DNA of 64,000 bases from Paraburkholderia nodosa (GCF_001718195.1 NZ_MCNV01000030.1:1-64000), one strand, 5' to 3'; positions 16,781 to 27,466 are shown, counted from the first letter of the stretch. Notes: a model not told the origin generated them from the letters alone. Translations and numbers: made by a program.

Positions 16781-17638
16781 TTAGCCATTCGGGTCCAGCC
16801 TTCTTCGCGCGATGATCTCCTTGGCATCTGCGAGTTTCTCTGCCAACTCCGGACCGCGCTGCAGCGCGACCCCCACCGCGAGTATGTCGCCGATCGCGAG
16901 ATGCGACGTCCGCGACGTCATCGGGGAGAAGACGTCGGTGTCTTCGTCGACATTCGCGTGCAGGCCGACGCTCGCCAGGCGCGCGAGCGGCGACGTGCCA
17001 TGCGTGATGGCGATTACCTTTGCGCCGCGATCGAGCGCCGTGCGCGCGGCATCCACGATGTCGCGCGTGCGCCCCGTGTTCGAGATCGCCACCACGACAT
17101 CGCCGGGGCCGAGCAGCGCCGCCGACATAAGAAACGTTTGTGGGTCCGAATACGCGACGCTAGGCATGCCGAGGCGAAAGAACTTGTGCTGCATGTCCTG
17201 TGCAGCGATGCCCGAGCCACCCGCACCATAGAACTCGATACGCGCCGCGTGCGCGAGCAGGCCAATCGCCGCGGCGAGCGAGTCCGTCGAGAGATTGTTG
17301 CGCACCTGCAGGAGCGCGCCAATGGTGCGGTCGAGCACCTTGGCCGCGACGCCCGGTACCGGCTCGTCCGGGCTCACGTCGCGGTAGACGGCCGGATGTT
17401 CTGAGGGCAGATCCGCGGCAACGGCCTGCGCGAGGCGAATCTTGAACTCCCGGAATCCGGAAAATCCCAACGCATGGCAAAACCGCGCGATGGTCGGCTG
17501 GCTCACGCCTGCGCGCTCGGCAACCTCGGTCATCGACAGATCGAGCACCTCGCGAGGCGCCTGAATCACGTAATCGGCGAGCTTGCGCTCCGAAGGGCGC
17601 AATTGCTCGCGCATGGCTTTCACCTGGGACAGCAGCAT
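16781..17638 (-). CDS. hexR: RpiR/MurR-family regulator, HexR-type
   Basis: A 285-residue regulator with an N-terminal RpiR helix-turn-helix domain (about 1-77, MTEVAERAGVSQPTIARFCHALGFSGFREFK) and a C-terminal SIS sugar-phosphate-binding domain (about 120-255, with YGAGGSGIAAQDMQHKFFRLG and AISNTGRTRDIVDAAR). HexR represses hexose and Entner-Doudoroff genes and is released by KDPG in Pseudomonas. The gene is divergent from edd-eda, and two TGTA-N7-TACA boxes lie in the intergenic region, one overlapping its own likely promoter. Both facts support HexR over other RpiR regulators, although the family has many sugar specificities. Confidence 0.85.
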   Translation of the reverse strand: MLLSQVKAMREQLRPSERKLADYVIQAPREVLDLSMTEVAERAGVSQPTIARFCHALGFSGFREFKIRLAQAVAADLPSEHPAVYRDVSPDEPVPGVAAKVLDRTIGALLQVRNNLSTDSLAAAIGLLAHAARIEFYGAGGSGIAAQDMQHKFFRLGMPSVAYSDPQTFLMSAALLGPGDVVVAISNTGRTRDIVDAARTALDRGAKVIAITHGTSPLARLASVGLHANVDEDTDVFSPMTSRTSHLAIGDILAVGVALQRGPELAEKLADAKEIIARRRLDPNG

Positions 17639-17692
17639 CAGGAAACTCGCACTATGCTGAAAGATCCGTGGACTATAACGGATCGGACGTTA

Positions 17693-17707
17693 TGTACAAA
17701 AACTACA
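17693..17707. promoter_or_regulatory. HexR-like operator upstream of hexR
   Basis: TGTACAAAAACTACA has the TGTA-N7-TACA layout of HexR sites. It lies 55 bases upstream of the hexR start codon. On the minus strand it overlaps the -35 region of a promoter whose -10 is TATAGT (complement of 17672-17677), so it should mediate autorepression. Confidence 0.6.
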
Positions 17708-17815
17708 GGATCGACGTTTGCTCCTTTTCAGTTCCTGCGCGCATCAACGCGCAAGGCCTGTAAATAATGAGACTAGGCGGTCGTTTACCGTCGCACTCCC
17801 AGGGTCTTACCGGGA

Positions 17816-17844
17816 TTGTCGTCGTGTAGTTTTTCTACTAACAT
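17816..17844 (+). promoter_or_regulatory. edd promoter with HexR-like operator in the spacer
   Basis: TTGTCG (17816-17821) and TAACAT (17839-17844) are spaced by 17 bases. The spacer region contains TGTAGTTTTTCTACT (17825-17839), a TGTA-N7-TACT box nearly identical to the reverse complement of the box at 17693. A repressor bound here would cover the promoter. Confidence 0.55.
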
Positions 17845-17928
17845 CGCGCCATCGCTGTCTGGTGCGCCCAAGGGCGCACCAGATCTGGCCCCGAGCGTCC
17901 CCGCCGTGACAAGAAGGAAGGAGATTCG

Positions 17929-19842
<1,914 letters not shown>

Positions 19843-19844
19843 AC

Positions 19845-20486
19845 ATGGCAAATCGCACAGTCGCCGACATCGTTCGCCTCGGTCCCGTCATCCCGGTGCT
19901 CGCGTTCGATACGCCGGAGCAGGGCGAGCACGTTTCCCGCGCGCTCCATGCGGGCGGCGTGAAGGTGCTCGAAATCACGCTGCGCACGAAGGCCGGCCTC
20001 GAAGCGATCGAGCGCGCCGCGAAGATCGCGCCGGACATCGTCGTGGGCGTGGGTACGATCACGAAGCCTGAGCACTGCGCGCTCGCGAAGCAGGCCGGCG
20101 CACAGTTCGGCGTTTCGCCGGGCCTCACGCGCGAGATCCATCAGGCTTCGCTCGACGCGGGCCTGCCGCTGCTGCCGGGCGTGATGACGCCGACCGACAT
20201 CATCGTCGCGATGGAACTGGGCTACGAGATCGTCAAGTTCTTCCCGGCGGTTCCGGCCGGTGGCCTGAACATGCTGCAGGCCTTCCACGGCCCGTTCCCG
20301 ACGCTGAAGTTCTGCCCGACGGGCGGTATCAGCGCCGAATCCGCGCCGACCTTCCTCGCGTTGCCCAACGTGGTCTGCGTGGGCGGTTCGTGGCTCACGC
20401 CGAAGGCCGCCATCGCCGCGCAGAACTGGGACGAAGTCACGCGCCTTGCGCACGCCGCGAGCGAGCTGTCGCGTCCGGTGCGCTAA
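19845..20486 (+). CDS. eda: KDPG aldolase (2-keto-3-deoxy-6-phosphogluconate aldolase)
   Basis: A 213-residue class I aldolase that cleaves KDPG to pyruvate and glyceraldehyde 3-phosphate, the second Entner-Doudoroff step. The Schiff-base lysine is K131 in GYEIVKFFPA, and the catalytic glutamate is E43 in VLEITLRTKAGLEAI. The start is almost joined to the edd stop, so the two are translationally coupled. Length is normal. Confidence 0.96.
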   Translation: MANRTVADIVRLGPVIPVLAFDTPEQGEHVSRALHAGGVKVLEITLRTKAGLEAIERAAKIAPDIVVGVGTITKPEHCALAKQAGAQFGVSPGLTREIHQASLDAGLPLLPGVMTPTDIIVAMELGYEIVKFFPAVPAGGLNMLQAFHGPFPTLKFCPTGGISAESAPTFLALPNVVCVGGSWLTPKAAIAAQNWDEVTRLAHAASELSRPVR

Positions 20487-20580
20487 AAGAACGCGTCTCT
20501 TTGATGCGCTGACGCGCGCCGCATGCTGCGGCGCAACGAAGACCGGAATGCCGCGCCCCTTGGGTACGAGAGGCGTGCAA

Positions 20581-20627
20581 CGAGCCGCGCAAACGGCGCC
20601 TTTCAGGCGCGCGCTTTGCGCGGCTCG
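20581..20627. other. Large perfect hairpin between eda and gntT
   Basis: CGAGCCGCGCAAA (20581-20593) pairs perfectly with TTTGCGCGGCTCG (20615-20627). Inside it GCGCC and GGCGC form a second stem around TTTCA. There is no T run after it, so it is not an ordinary rho-independent terminator. It may stabilise the edd-eda message, limit read-through into gntT, or act as a processing site. Confidence 0.5.
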
Positions 20628-20782
20628 CGTGTCTTTCAAGCACGCTGCACCAAAAGTCGTTATAAGCTCTACAATCCCCGGCCCGGCGACGGCCGGCTTT
20701 TGTCCCGCGCGCGCCGCTGCGGCGCTCATCCGTCGCCGCACAGGGCAAAAGGACTTCGAACAACTACCTGGAGAGGAGCCTC

Positions 20783-22144
20783 ATGGGAGTGGCCCACGGC
20801 AGCATGCTGCTGATTTACGCGCTCGTCGCGATCGCCGCGCTGATCCTGCTGATCACGCGCTTCAAGGTTTATCCGTTTCTCGTCCTGATCATCGTTTCGC
20901 TGCTGCTCGGCCTCGCCGTCGGCATGCCGATGGATCAGATCGTCAAGTCGTTCGAAACCGGCAACGGCAACACGCTCGGCCACATCGCCATCGTGGTGGG
21001 CCTTGGCACGATGCTCGGCAAGATGATGGCGGAGTCGGGCGGCGCCGAGCGCGTTGCCACGACGCTCATTCGCTGGTTCGGCGAGAAGAACATTCACTGG
21101 GCCATGATGGTCGTTGCGATCATCGTCGGCCTGCCTGTGTTCTTCGAAGTCGGCTTCGTGCTGCTCATTCCGATTGCGTTCAACGTCGCCAAGCGCACGG
21201 GCAAGTCGCTGCTGCTGATCGGCCTGCCGATGGTGGCGGGCCTTTCGGTCGTGCACGGGCTGATTCCACCGCACCCGGCCGCACTTCTCGCCGTGCAGGC
21301 GTATCACGCCGACATCGGCAAGACCATCGCTTACGGCCTGATGGTGGGCGTGCCCACTGCGATCATCGCCGGGCCGCTTTTCGCGCTCTTCATTCACCGC
21401 TACATCAAGCTGCCCGAGAGCAATCCGCTTTCCGAGCAGTTCGTGAGCAAGGCCGACCCCAAGCCCGATAGCGAGCTGCCGGGCTTCGGCGTCACGCTCT
21501 TCACGATCCTGCTGCCCGTGATCCTCATGCTGATCGGCAGCTGGGCCGATCTCGTGTTCGAGCCGAAAACGTTGCCGAACAACTTGTTGCACTTTATCGG
21601 CACCTCGGACGTCGCGCTGCTGATCGCCGTGCTGGTAAGCTTCTGGACCTTCGGCGCGCAACGCGGCTTCACGCGCGAGCAGATCCAGAAGTTCTGCGGC
21701 GACTGTCTCGCGCCGATCGCGGGCATCACGCTGATCGTGGGCGCGGGCGGCGGCTTTGGCCGCGTGCTGATGGACAGCGGCGTGTCGAAGCAGATCGTCG
21801 AGCTGGCGCAGAACGAACATCTGTCGCCGCTGCTGCTCGGCTGGCTCGTCGCCGCGCTGATCCGTCTCGCCACGGGCTCGGCCACGGTCGCCATGACCAC
21901 GGCCTGCGGCATCGTCGCGCCGATCGCGTCGGCCAGCGCCATGACCGTGAAGCCGGAGCTGCTCGTGCTCGCCACGGGCTCGGGCTCGCTGATCTTCTCG
22001 CACGTCAACGACGGCGGGTTCTGGCTGATCAAGGAGTATTTCGGCATGAGCGTCGTGCAGACGTTCAAGACATGGTCACTACTGGAGACCATTATTTCGC
22101 TGCTGGGCCTCGGGCTTACCTTCGCCCTCGCAGCGGTGGTGTAA
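20783..22144 (+). CDS. gntT: Gluconate:H+ symporter, GntP family
   Basis: A 453-residue inner-membrane permease of the GntP family with about twelve hydrophobic segments. Characteristic stretches are GLGTMLGKMMAESGGAERVATTL, GLPVFFEVGFVLLIPIAF, PMVAGLSVVHGLIPPHPA and GSLIFSHVNDGGFWLIKEYF. It imports gluconate, feeding the GntK-Edd-Eda route encoded around it. The start is preceded by GGAGAGGAG. The 296-base gap to eda contains a large hairpin and a possible -10 (TACAAT near 20670). It is followed by gntK after 68 bases. Confidence 0.93.
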   Translation: MGVAHGSMLLIYALVAIAALILLITRFKVYPFLVLIIVSLLLGLAVGMPMDQIVKSFETGNGNTLGHIAIVVGLGTMLGKMMAESGGAERVATTLIRWFGEKNIHWAMMVVAIIVGLPVFFEVGFVLLIPIAFNVAKRTGKSLLLIGLPMVAGLSVVHGLIPPHPAALLAVQAYHADIGKTIAYGLMVGVPTAIIAGPLFALFIHRYIKLPESNPLSEQFVSKADPKPDSELPGFGVTLFTILLPVILMLIGSWADLVFEPKTLPNNLLHFIGTSDVALLIAVLVSFWTFGAQRGFTREQIQKFCGDCLAPIAGITLIVGAGGGFGRVLMDSGVSKQIVELAQNEHLSPLLLGWLVAALIRLATGSATVAMTTACGIVAPIASASAMTVKPELLVLATGSGSLIFSHVNDGGFWLIKEYFGMSVVQTFKTWSLLETIISLLGLGLTFALAAVV

Positions 22145-22212
22145 CGCGCAACTATGTTGCATGGGACCGGAGTCAGCGCTAAAGCGCTCACTCCGTTCGA
22201 CAGGAGCAGTAA

Positions 22213-22722
22213 ATGATTTTGATAGCGATGGGCGTGTCGGGCGCAGGCAAGACACGCATCGGCGAATTGCTCGCCGAGCGCCTCAAGTGCACCTTCACCG
22301 ACGGCGACGCCTTCCACAGCGAAGCCAACAAGAAGAAGATGCACGACGGCATTCCCCTCACCGACGACGACCGCTGGCCGTGGCTGCGTACGATTCGCGC
22401 GGCGATCGAGGAGAAGCAGCGCGCCCACGAAACGGCCGTGTTCACCTGCTCGTCGCTCAAGCGCTCGTATCGCGACGTCCTGCGCGGCAACGACCATGAC
22501 GTGTGCTTCGTCTACCTGAAGGGCTCGTTCGAAGTGCTGCACGAGCGCCTCGCTTCGCGTACCGGACACTTCTTCGACCCGTCGCTGCTGCAAAGCCAGC
22601 TCGACACGCTCGAAGAGCCGGGCGCGGACGAGGCGATCGAGGTCAGCATCGAGCTCACGCCCGAGCAGATCGTCGACGAGGTGATGAAGCAGATGCAAAC
22701 GCGCGGCAATCAGGCATCCTGA
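22213..22722 (+). CDS. gntK: Gluconokinase
   Basis: A 169-residue thermoresistant-type gluconokinase that phosphorylates gluconate to 6-phosphogluconate. The Walker A motif GVSGAGKT is at residues 7-14. DGDAFHSEANKKKMHDGIPLTD and FTCSSLKRSYRD are typical of GntK/IdnK. It closes the gluconate module (gntT-gntK downstream of edd-eda) and ends at a bidirectional terminator shared with purB. Confidence 0.95.
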   Translation: MILIAMGVSGAGKTRIGELLAERLKCTFTDGDAFHSEANKKKMHDGIPLTDDDRWPWLRTIRAAIEEKQRAHETAVFTCSSLKRSYRDVLRGNDHDVCFVYLKGSFEVLHERLASRTGHFFDPSLLQSQLDTLEEPGADEAIEVSIELTPEQIVDEVMKQMQTRGNQAS

Positions 22723-22765
22723 TCTCGCGGCTATGCACGATCATGCGATCGTGCGGCGGTAAACG

Positions 22766-22798
22766 AAAAAGCGCTCGATTCGATCGAGCGCTTTTTTT
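22766..22798. terminator. Bidirectional terminator between gntK and purB
   Basis: GCGCTCGAT (22771-22779) and ATCGAGCGC (22783-22791) form a 9-base-pair stem with a TCG loop. It is flanked by five A on the left and seven T on the right, so it can act for both converging genes. Confidence 0.75.
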
Positions 22799-22818
22799 AT
22801 GGCCTTGCGATGTCGCGA

Positions 22819-24207
22819 TTACGAAATGCGCTTCGCCAGTTCCGCCGCCTTGCCGACGTACGACGCAGGCGTCATCTCCAGCAGACGCTTCTTCGCGTCC
22901 TCAGGAATCGCCAGACCGTTCACGAACGTCTGCAGCGCTTCGCGCGTAATGCCCTTGCCGCGCGTGAGTTCCTTCAACTGCTCGTATGGGTTCTCGATGC
23001 CGTAGCGGCGCATGACCGTCTGCACCGGCTCGGCCAGCACTTCCCACGTGGCGTCGAGGTCGTCGTTCAGGCGCTGCGGGTTCACTTCGAGCTTGTCCAG
23101 ACCGCGGATCAGCGCGTCGTACGCGAGCAGCGAATAGCCGAGTGCGACGCCGATGTTGCGCAGCACCGTCGAGTCGGTGAGGTCGCGCTGCCAGCGCGAG
23201 ACGGGCAGCTTGTCGGCGAGGTGGCGCAGCGTGGCGTTCGCGAGGCCGAGGTTGCCTTCCGAGTTTTCGAAGTCGATCGGGTTGACCTTGTGCGGCATGG
23301 TCGACGAGCCGATTTCGCCGGCCTTCGTCTTCTGCTTGAAGTAGCCGAGCGAGATATAGCCCCAGACGTCGCGGTCGAGGTCGAGCAGGATCGTGTTCGC
23401 GCGCGCGACGGCGTCGAACAGTTCCGCCATGTAGTCGTGCGGCTCGATCTGGATCGTGTACGGGTTGAACGTGAGCTTCAGGCGCTGCTCGACGACTTCC
23501 TTCGAGAAGGCTTCCCAGTCGAATTCCGGATACGCCGAGAGATGCGCGTTGAAGTTGCCGACCGCGCCATTCATCTTGCCGAGCAGTTCGACCTTCTCGA
23601 TGCGCTGGATCGCACGCGCGAGACGCGCCGCGACGTTGGCGATTTCCTTGCCGAGCGTCGTGGGACTGGCCGGCTGGCCGTGCGTGCGCGAGAGCATCGG
23701 CTGCTCGGCGTGCGTGTGCGCGAGCGCGACGAGACGCTGATGCACCGAGCGCAGCGCCGGCAGGATCACGTGCTCGCGTGCGCCCGCGAGCATCAGGCCG
23801 TGCGACGTGTTGTTGATGTCTTCCGAGGTGCAGGCGAAGTGGATGAATTCGCTTGCGCGCTCCAGTTCCGGCTGACCCTTCACCGACTCCTTGAGCCAGT
23901 ACTCAACGGCCTTCACGTCGTGGTTCGTCACGCGCTCGATGTCCTTGATGCGCGCGGCGTCGTGCGCCGTGAAGTTTTCGGCGAGCTTGAGCAGGAATTG
24001 CTCCGAGGCTGCCGAAAAGCGCGGCACTTCCGCGAAACCGGCCTGCGAGAGCGCGATCAGCCAGTGGATTTCCACGGTCACGCGGTTGCGCATGAACGCG
24101 GCTTCCGAGAGCCAGTCGCGCAGCGCTTCGGTTTTCGAGGCGTAGCGGCCGTCGAGCGGGGAGAGCGCGTTGAGCGCGAAGAGGGTATCGGGACGAGTGT
24201 CGGACAT
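22819..24207 (-). CDS. purB: Adenylosuccinate lyase
   Basis: A 462-residue PurB acting twice in purine synthesis: it releases fumarate from SAICAR and from adenylosuccinate. The fumarase/aspartase superfamily signature GSSTMPHKVNPIDFENSEG is present. So are the catalytic-histidine regions around TSEDINNTSHGLM and SRTHGQPASPTTLGKE. The start is taken at MSDTRPDTLFALNALSPLDG, which matches relatives, although the open frame runs further upstream. Length is normal for the E. coli-like type. Confidence 0.96.
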   Translation of the reverse strand: MSDTRPDTLFALNALSPLDGRYASKTEALRDWLSEAAFMRNRVTVEIHWLIALSQAGFAEVPRFSAASEQFLLKLAENFTAHDAARIKDIERVTNHDVKAVEYWLKESVKGQPELERASEFIHFACTSEDINNTSHGLMLAGAREHVILPALRSVHQRLVALAHTHAEQPMLSRTHGQPASPTTLGKEIANVAARLARAIQRIEKVELLGKMNGAVGNFNAHLSAYPEFDWEAFSKEVVEQRLKLTFNPYTIQIEPHDYMAELFDAVARANTILLDLDRDVWGYISLGYFKQKTKAGEIGSSTMPHKVNPIDFENSEGNLGLANATLRHLADKLPVSRWQRDLTDSTVLRNIGVALGYSLLAYDALIRGLDKLEVNPQRLNDDLDATWEVLAEPVQTVMRRYGIENPYEQLKELTRGKGITREALQTFVNGLAIPEDAKKRLLEMTPASYVGKAAELAKRIS

Positions 24208-24461
24208 GATGGGGACGTAACGTGGCGCGTTACGCTCAGTTGGCAGTCGGTTGCAGTCGGATTCGAGACCGCGGGAACCCGAGATTTTATCACCTTGCCG
24301 ACAGTGGCCGAGGCCGACGCTGTCAGCAACGGCAAAGCGCCGGCCTGGGACGCACCCCGAGGGATTCAGTCGTATCGGCCTGTTAACGAGATGGCACGTT
24401 TTGAGACGGATATAGAGTGCCCTCACGTCAAAAGTTTGCGCTTAATCAAATACCTGCCGCC

Positions 24462-24922
24462 ATGACTCCCGATGCTCCCATTCTCGCTACCGGCCAGGTC
24501 GCTGACCTGGTCGAAGCCGGCCTGGCTTGCCACCGCGTGGGCCGGATCGACGACGCCCACCTTACTATCAGTCCGCGCTCGCGGCGCACCCCGAAGATCC
24601 CGGCGCACTGCGCTATCTGGGCGTGATCGCGCTAGGCCACGACCAACTGCAGGAAGCCGCCGCGCTGATGGATCGCGCGCTCGCGCAGAAGCCTGACAGC
24701 GCCGAATATCTGGCCAACCGTGGCGTGGTCGCGCACCTCGCCGGCGCGCTCGGCAAGCCCGTTTGGGTGCTGCTCGCCGCGCAGCCCGACTGGCGCTGGG
24801 GCAAGGATCGCGCCGATTCGGTCTGGTATCCGTCGGCGCGCGTGTTTCGCCAGTCCACGCTCGGCGACTGGCGCGGCGTGGTCGCCGAACTGGAAGCCGC
24901 GCTTTCCGGGGCTTCCCGCTAA
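24462..24922 (+). pseudogene. TPR/glycosyltransferase-like gene with frameshift and internal deletion
   Basis: From ATG 24462 the frame reads VADLVEAGLACHRVGRIDDA, the opening of a TPR repeat. It then loses frame near 24560. The next frame continues the repeat as YYQSALAAHPEDPGALRYLG and goes on to ALAQKPDSAEYLANRGV. It then jumps straight to VAHLAGALGKPVWVLLAAQP, followed by WYPSARVFRQ. That last part is typical of the extreme C-terminus of SPINDLY-type TPR glycosyltransferases. The several hundred residues expected between the repeats and this end are missing. So the gene carries one frameshift and one large internal deletion and is not functional. Confidence 0.6.
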
Positions 24923-25021
24923 GGCGCCCGGCCGGCGCGCCGCGCGAAATTCGCCTGCGGGCGCCCAGGCGTGCGCTCGCGGGCCTAGAATGCGGACTTC
25001 TCATCCGCTCGCTGGCCCCGC

Positions 25022-25978
25022 ATGGAACTCAAATGGCTCGAAGACTTCGTTTCGCTCGCGGAGACGCATAGTTTCAGTCGCTCGGCCGAACTGCGCCACG
25101 TGACGCAGCCGGCTTTCTCGCGCCGCATCCAGGCGCTCGAAGCGTGGCTTGGCACCGAGCTGATCGATCGTTCGGTTTATCCAACGCGCCTCACGGCTGC
25201 GGGCCAGGTCTTCTACGAGCAGGCGCTCGCGATGCTTTCGCAGTTTCACGAGGCGCGCACCCTGTTGCGCGGCCACACGGCCACGCCCGCGGCGACGATC
25301 GAGTTCGCGGTGCCGCATACGCTTTCGCTCACGTACTTTCCACGCTGGCTGCAGCGCATCGAGGCGAAGCTCGGCCGCATCCACACGCGCCTGCGCGCGC
25401 TGAACGTGCACGACGCCGTGCTGTCACTCGTGGAAGGCGGATGCGACCTCGTGATGGGCTATCACCACCCGAGCCACCCCGTCACGCTCGACCCCGCGCG
25501 CTACGACACGCTGACGCTCGGCATCGAGTCGATCAGCCCGTACTCGGCGCCGCAGCGCGCGGGGCGTGCGCGTTACACGCTGCCCGGCACGCCCGATGCG
25601 CCCGCACCGTATCTCTCCTATACGCCGAACGCGTATCTCGGCCGCATGACCGAGGTGATCGTTGCCAACGCACCGGCGCGGCTCTATCTGGACCGCGTGT
25701 ACGAAACGGACATGGCGGAAGGCCTCAAGGCGATGACGCTGGCGGGTCACGGCATCGCCTTCTTGCCGCACAGCGCGGTGGAAGACGCCGTGGCCCAGGG
25801 CGAACTGATCCGCCTCGACCGCGGCACGCGCGGCGTGCCGGAGGGCCAGTTCACGCTCGACATGGAGATCCGGCTCTATCGCGACAAGCTCGCGACGCAG
25901 GGCGACGATGCGCGCCAGGCGCTCGTGCGCGAACTGTGGGAGGCGGTCAGCGAGGAACTTGCGCAGGGCAGGCGCTGA
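25022..25978 (+). CDS. LysR-family regulator, HypT (YjiE)-like
   Basis: A 318-residue LysR-type regulator. The N-terminal winged helix-turn-helix (about 1-65) reads MELKWLEDFVSLAETHSFSR with VTQPAFSRRIQALEAWLGTE, closely resembling E. coli HypT (YjiE), the hypochlorite-response regulator. The C-terminal type 2 periplasmic-binding fold has an AVPHTLSLTYFPRW start. The gene lies directly upstream of gdhA in the same direction, with a palindromic LysR-type box (26085-26105) between them, so gdhA is the likely target. The inducer is unknown. Confidence 0.85.
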   Translation: MELKWLEDFVSLAETHSFSRSAELRHVTQPAFSRRIQALEAWLGTELIDRSVYPTRLTAAGQVFYEQALAMLSQFHEARTLLRGHTATPAATIEFAVPHTLSLTYFPRWLQRIEAKLGRIHTRLRALNVHDAVLSLVEGGCDLVMGYHHPSHPVTLDPARYDTLTLGIESISPYSAPQRAGRARYTLPGTPDAPAPYLSYTPNAYLGRMTEVIVANAPARLYLDRVYETDMAEGLKAMTLAGHGIAFLPHSAVEDAVAQGELIRLDRGTRGVPEGQFTLDMEIRLYRDKLATQGDDARQALVRELWEAVSEELAQGRR

Positions 25979-26084
25979 CGAAGCGCAAGCTGCACACACA
26001 CAACAGCCACGCAAACAGTCAGGCTATTTCAGTCTGTAAGGCCTCAACACTAGCCGCGCGACACGTTTTTTCGACTTCGGGGAT

Positions 26085-26105
26085 GTTATGCACGAAAAGC
26101 ATAAC
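26085..26105. promoter_or_regulatory. LysR-type box upstream of gdhA
   Basis: GTTATGC and GCATAAC form a perfect 7-base inverted repeat with a 7-base spacer. It contains a T-N11-A core (T26089, A26101), the classical LysR binding layout. It lies 75 bases before the gdhA start codon and 107 bases after the LysR gene. There is no T run, so a terminator is unlikely. Confidence 0.55.
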
Positions 26106-26179
26106 GGGATGATCAAACGGCATTGGATTTCACGTGGGCGTTTTCTGACAATGGCACCACTTGTTCGATCGGAGCGTTC

Positions 26180-27466
26180 ATGTCATCCCAACTGCAGTCG
26201 GTTCCTTCCTATCTCCACGCCGACGATCTCGGCCCCTGGGGCAACTATCTTCGTCAGGTCGACCGCGTGGCGCCGTATCTCGGCTCGCTCTCGCGCTGGC
26301 TCGAAACGCTCAAGCGTCCGAAGCGTATCCTGATCGTCGACTGCCCCATCGAACTCGATAACGGCACCGTCGCGCACTTCGAAGGCTATCGTGTCCAGCA
26401 CAACGTTTCGCGTGGTCCCGGCAAGGGCGGCGTGCGTTATCACCAGGACGTTACGCTCTCCGAAGTAATGGCGCTGTCCGCGTGGATGTCGGTGAAGAAC
26501 GCTGCAGTGAACGTGCCGTACGGCGGCGCGAAGGGCGGTATCCGCGTCGATCCGCGCACGCTGTCGCGTGGCGAGCTCGAGCGCGTGACGCGTCGCTACA
26601 CCAGCGAAATCGGCATCATCATCGGACCGAACACCGACATTCCTGCGCCGGACGTCAACACGAACGAGCAGATCATGGCGTGGATGATGGACACCTACTC
26701 GATGAACCAGGGCCAGACGGCCACGGGCGTCGTGACGGGCAAGCCCATCTCGCTCGGCGGCTCGCTCGGCCGTCGCGAAGCCACGGGCCGCGGCGTGTTC
26801 GTGGTCGGCTGCGAGGCTGCGCGCCGCACGGGTCTTTCGATCGACGGCGCACGCATTGCCGTGCAGGGCTTCGGCAACGTGGGCGGCATTGCCGCGCGCC
26901 TGTTCCAGGAAGCCGGCTCGAAGATCGTCGCCGTGCAGGACCATACCGGCTCGCTCTACAACTCGAGCGGCATGAGCGCGGAAGCGCTGCTCGAGCACGT
27001 TGCCAAGACGGGCGGCGTGGCAGGCTTTGCGGGCGCCGAAGTCATGGCGAACGACGAATTCTGGACCGTCGAAACCGACATCCTCATTCCGGCCGCGCTG
27101 GAAAACCAGATCACCGAGAAGAACGCGGGCAAGATCCGCACGAAGATCATCGTGGAAGGTGCGAACGGCCCGACCACGACGGCAGCCGACGACATCCTGC
27201 ACGACAAGGGCGTGCTCGTGATCCCCGACGTGGTGGCGAACGCGGGCGGCGTGACCGTTTCGTACTTCGAGTGGGTGCAGGACTTCTCGAGCTTCTTCTG
27301 GACCGAGCACGAAATTAACGAACGTCTGGAACGCGTGATGCGCGAAGCCTTCACGGCGGTGTGGCAAGTGTCGAGCGAGCAGAAGGTCTCGATGCGTACC
27401 GCGGCGTTCATCGTGGCATGTAAGCGCATCCTGATGGCGCGCGAAATGCGCGGTTTGTATCCCTGA
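26180..27466 (+). CDS. gdhA: Glutamate dehydrogenase
   Basis: A 428-residue hexameric-type Glu/Leu/Phe/Val dehydrogenase that interconverts glutamate and 2-oxoglutarate plus ammonia. The catalytic region NVPYGGAKGGIRVDP is clear. The dinucleotide fold has VQGFGNVGGIAARLFQEAG. EGANGPTT and VANAGGVTVSYFEWVQ are also standard. The start at MSSQLQSVPS is chosen for the GGAG 6 bases upstream; the frame stays open further upstream, but that part contains the LysR box. Cofactor preference (NAD or NADP) is not settled by sequence reading. A terminator follows at 27589. Confidence 0.95.
   Translation: MSSQLQSVPSYLHADDLGPWGNYLRQVDRVAPYLGSLSRWLETLKRPKRILIVDCPIELDNGTVAHFEGYRVQHNVSRGPGKGGVRYHQDVTLSEVMALSAWMSVKNAAVNVPYGGAKGGIRVDPRTLSRGELERVTRRYTSEIGIIIGPNTDIPAPDVNTNEQIMAWMMDTYSMNQGQTATGVVTGKPISLGGSLGRREATGRGVFVVGCEAARRTGLSIDGARIAVQGFGNVGGIAARLFQEAGSKIVAVQDHTGSLYNSSGMSAEALLEHVAKTGGVAGFAGAEVMANDEFWTVETDILIPAALENQITEKNAGKIRTKIIVEGANGPTTTAADDILHDKGVLVIPDVVANAGGVTVSYFEWVQDFSSFFWTEHEINERLERVMREAFTAVWQVSSEQKVSMRTAAFIVACKRILMAREMRGLYP

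Noticed and set aside
15327..16781. Minus-strand open frame opposite the adhesin remnant
   Set aside because: Low-complexity Arg/Val/Ala translation created by the repetitive adhesin codons; no recognisable family.
20659..20673. Possible third HexR box before gntT
   Set aside because: Only the TACA half matches; the other half reads GTTA. A -10 element for gntT is at least as likely.
24417..24461. Upstream start for the TPR pseudogene
   Set aside because: No conserved residues before ATG 24462 and no better ribosome binding site.
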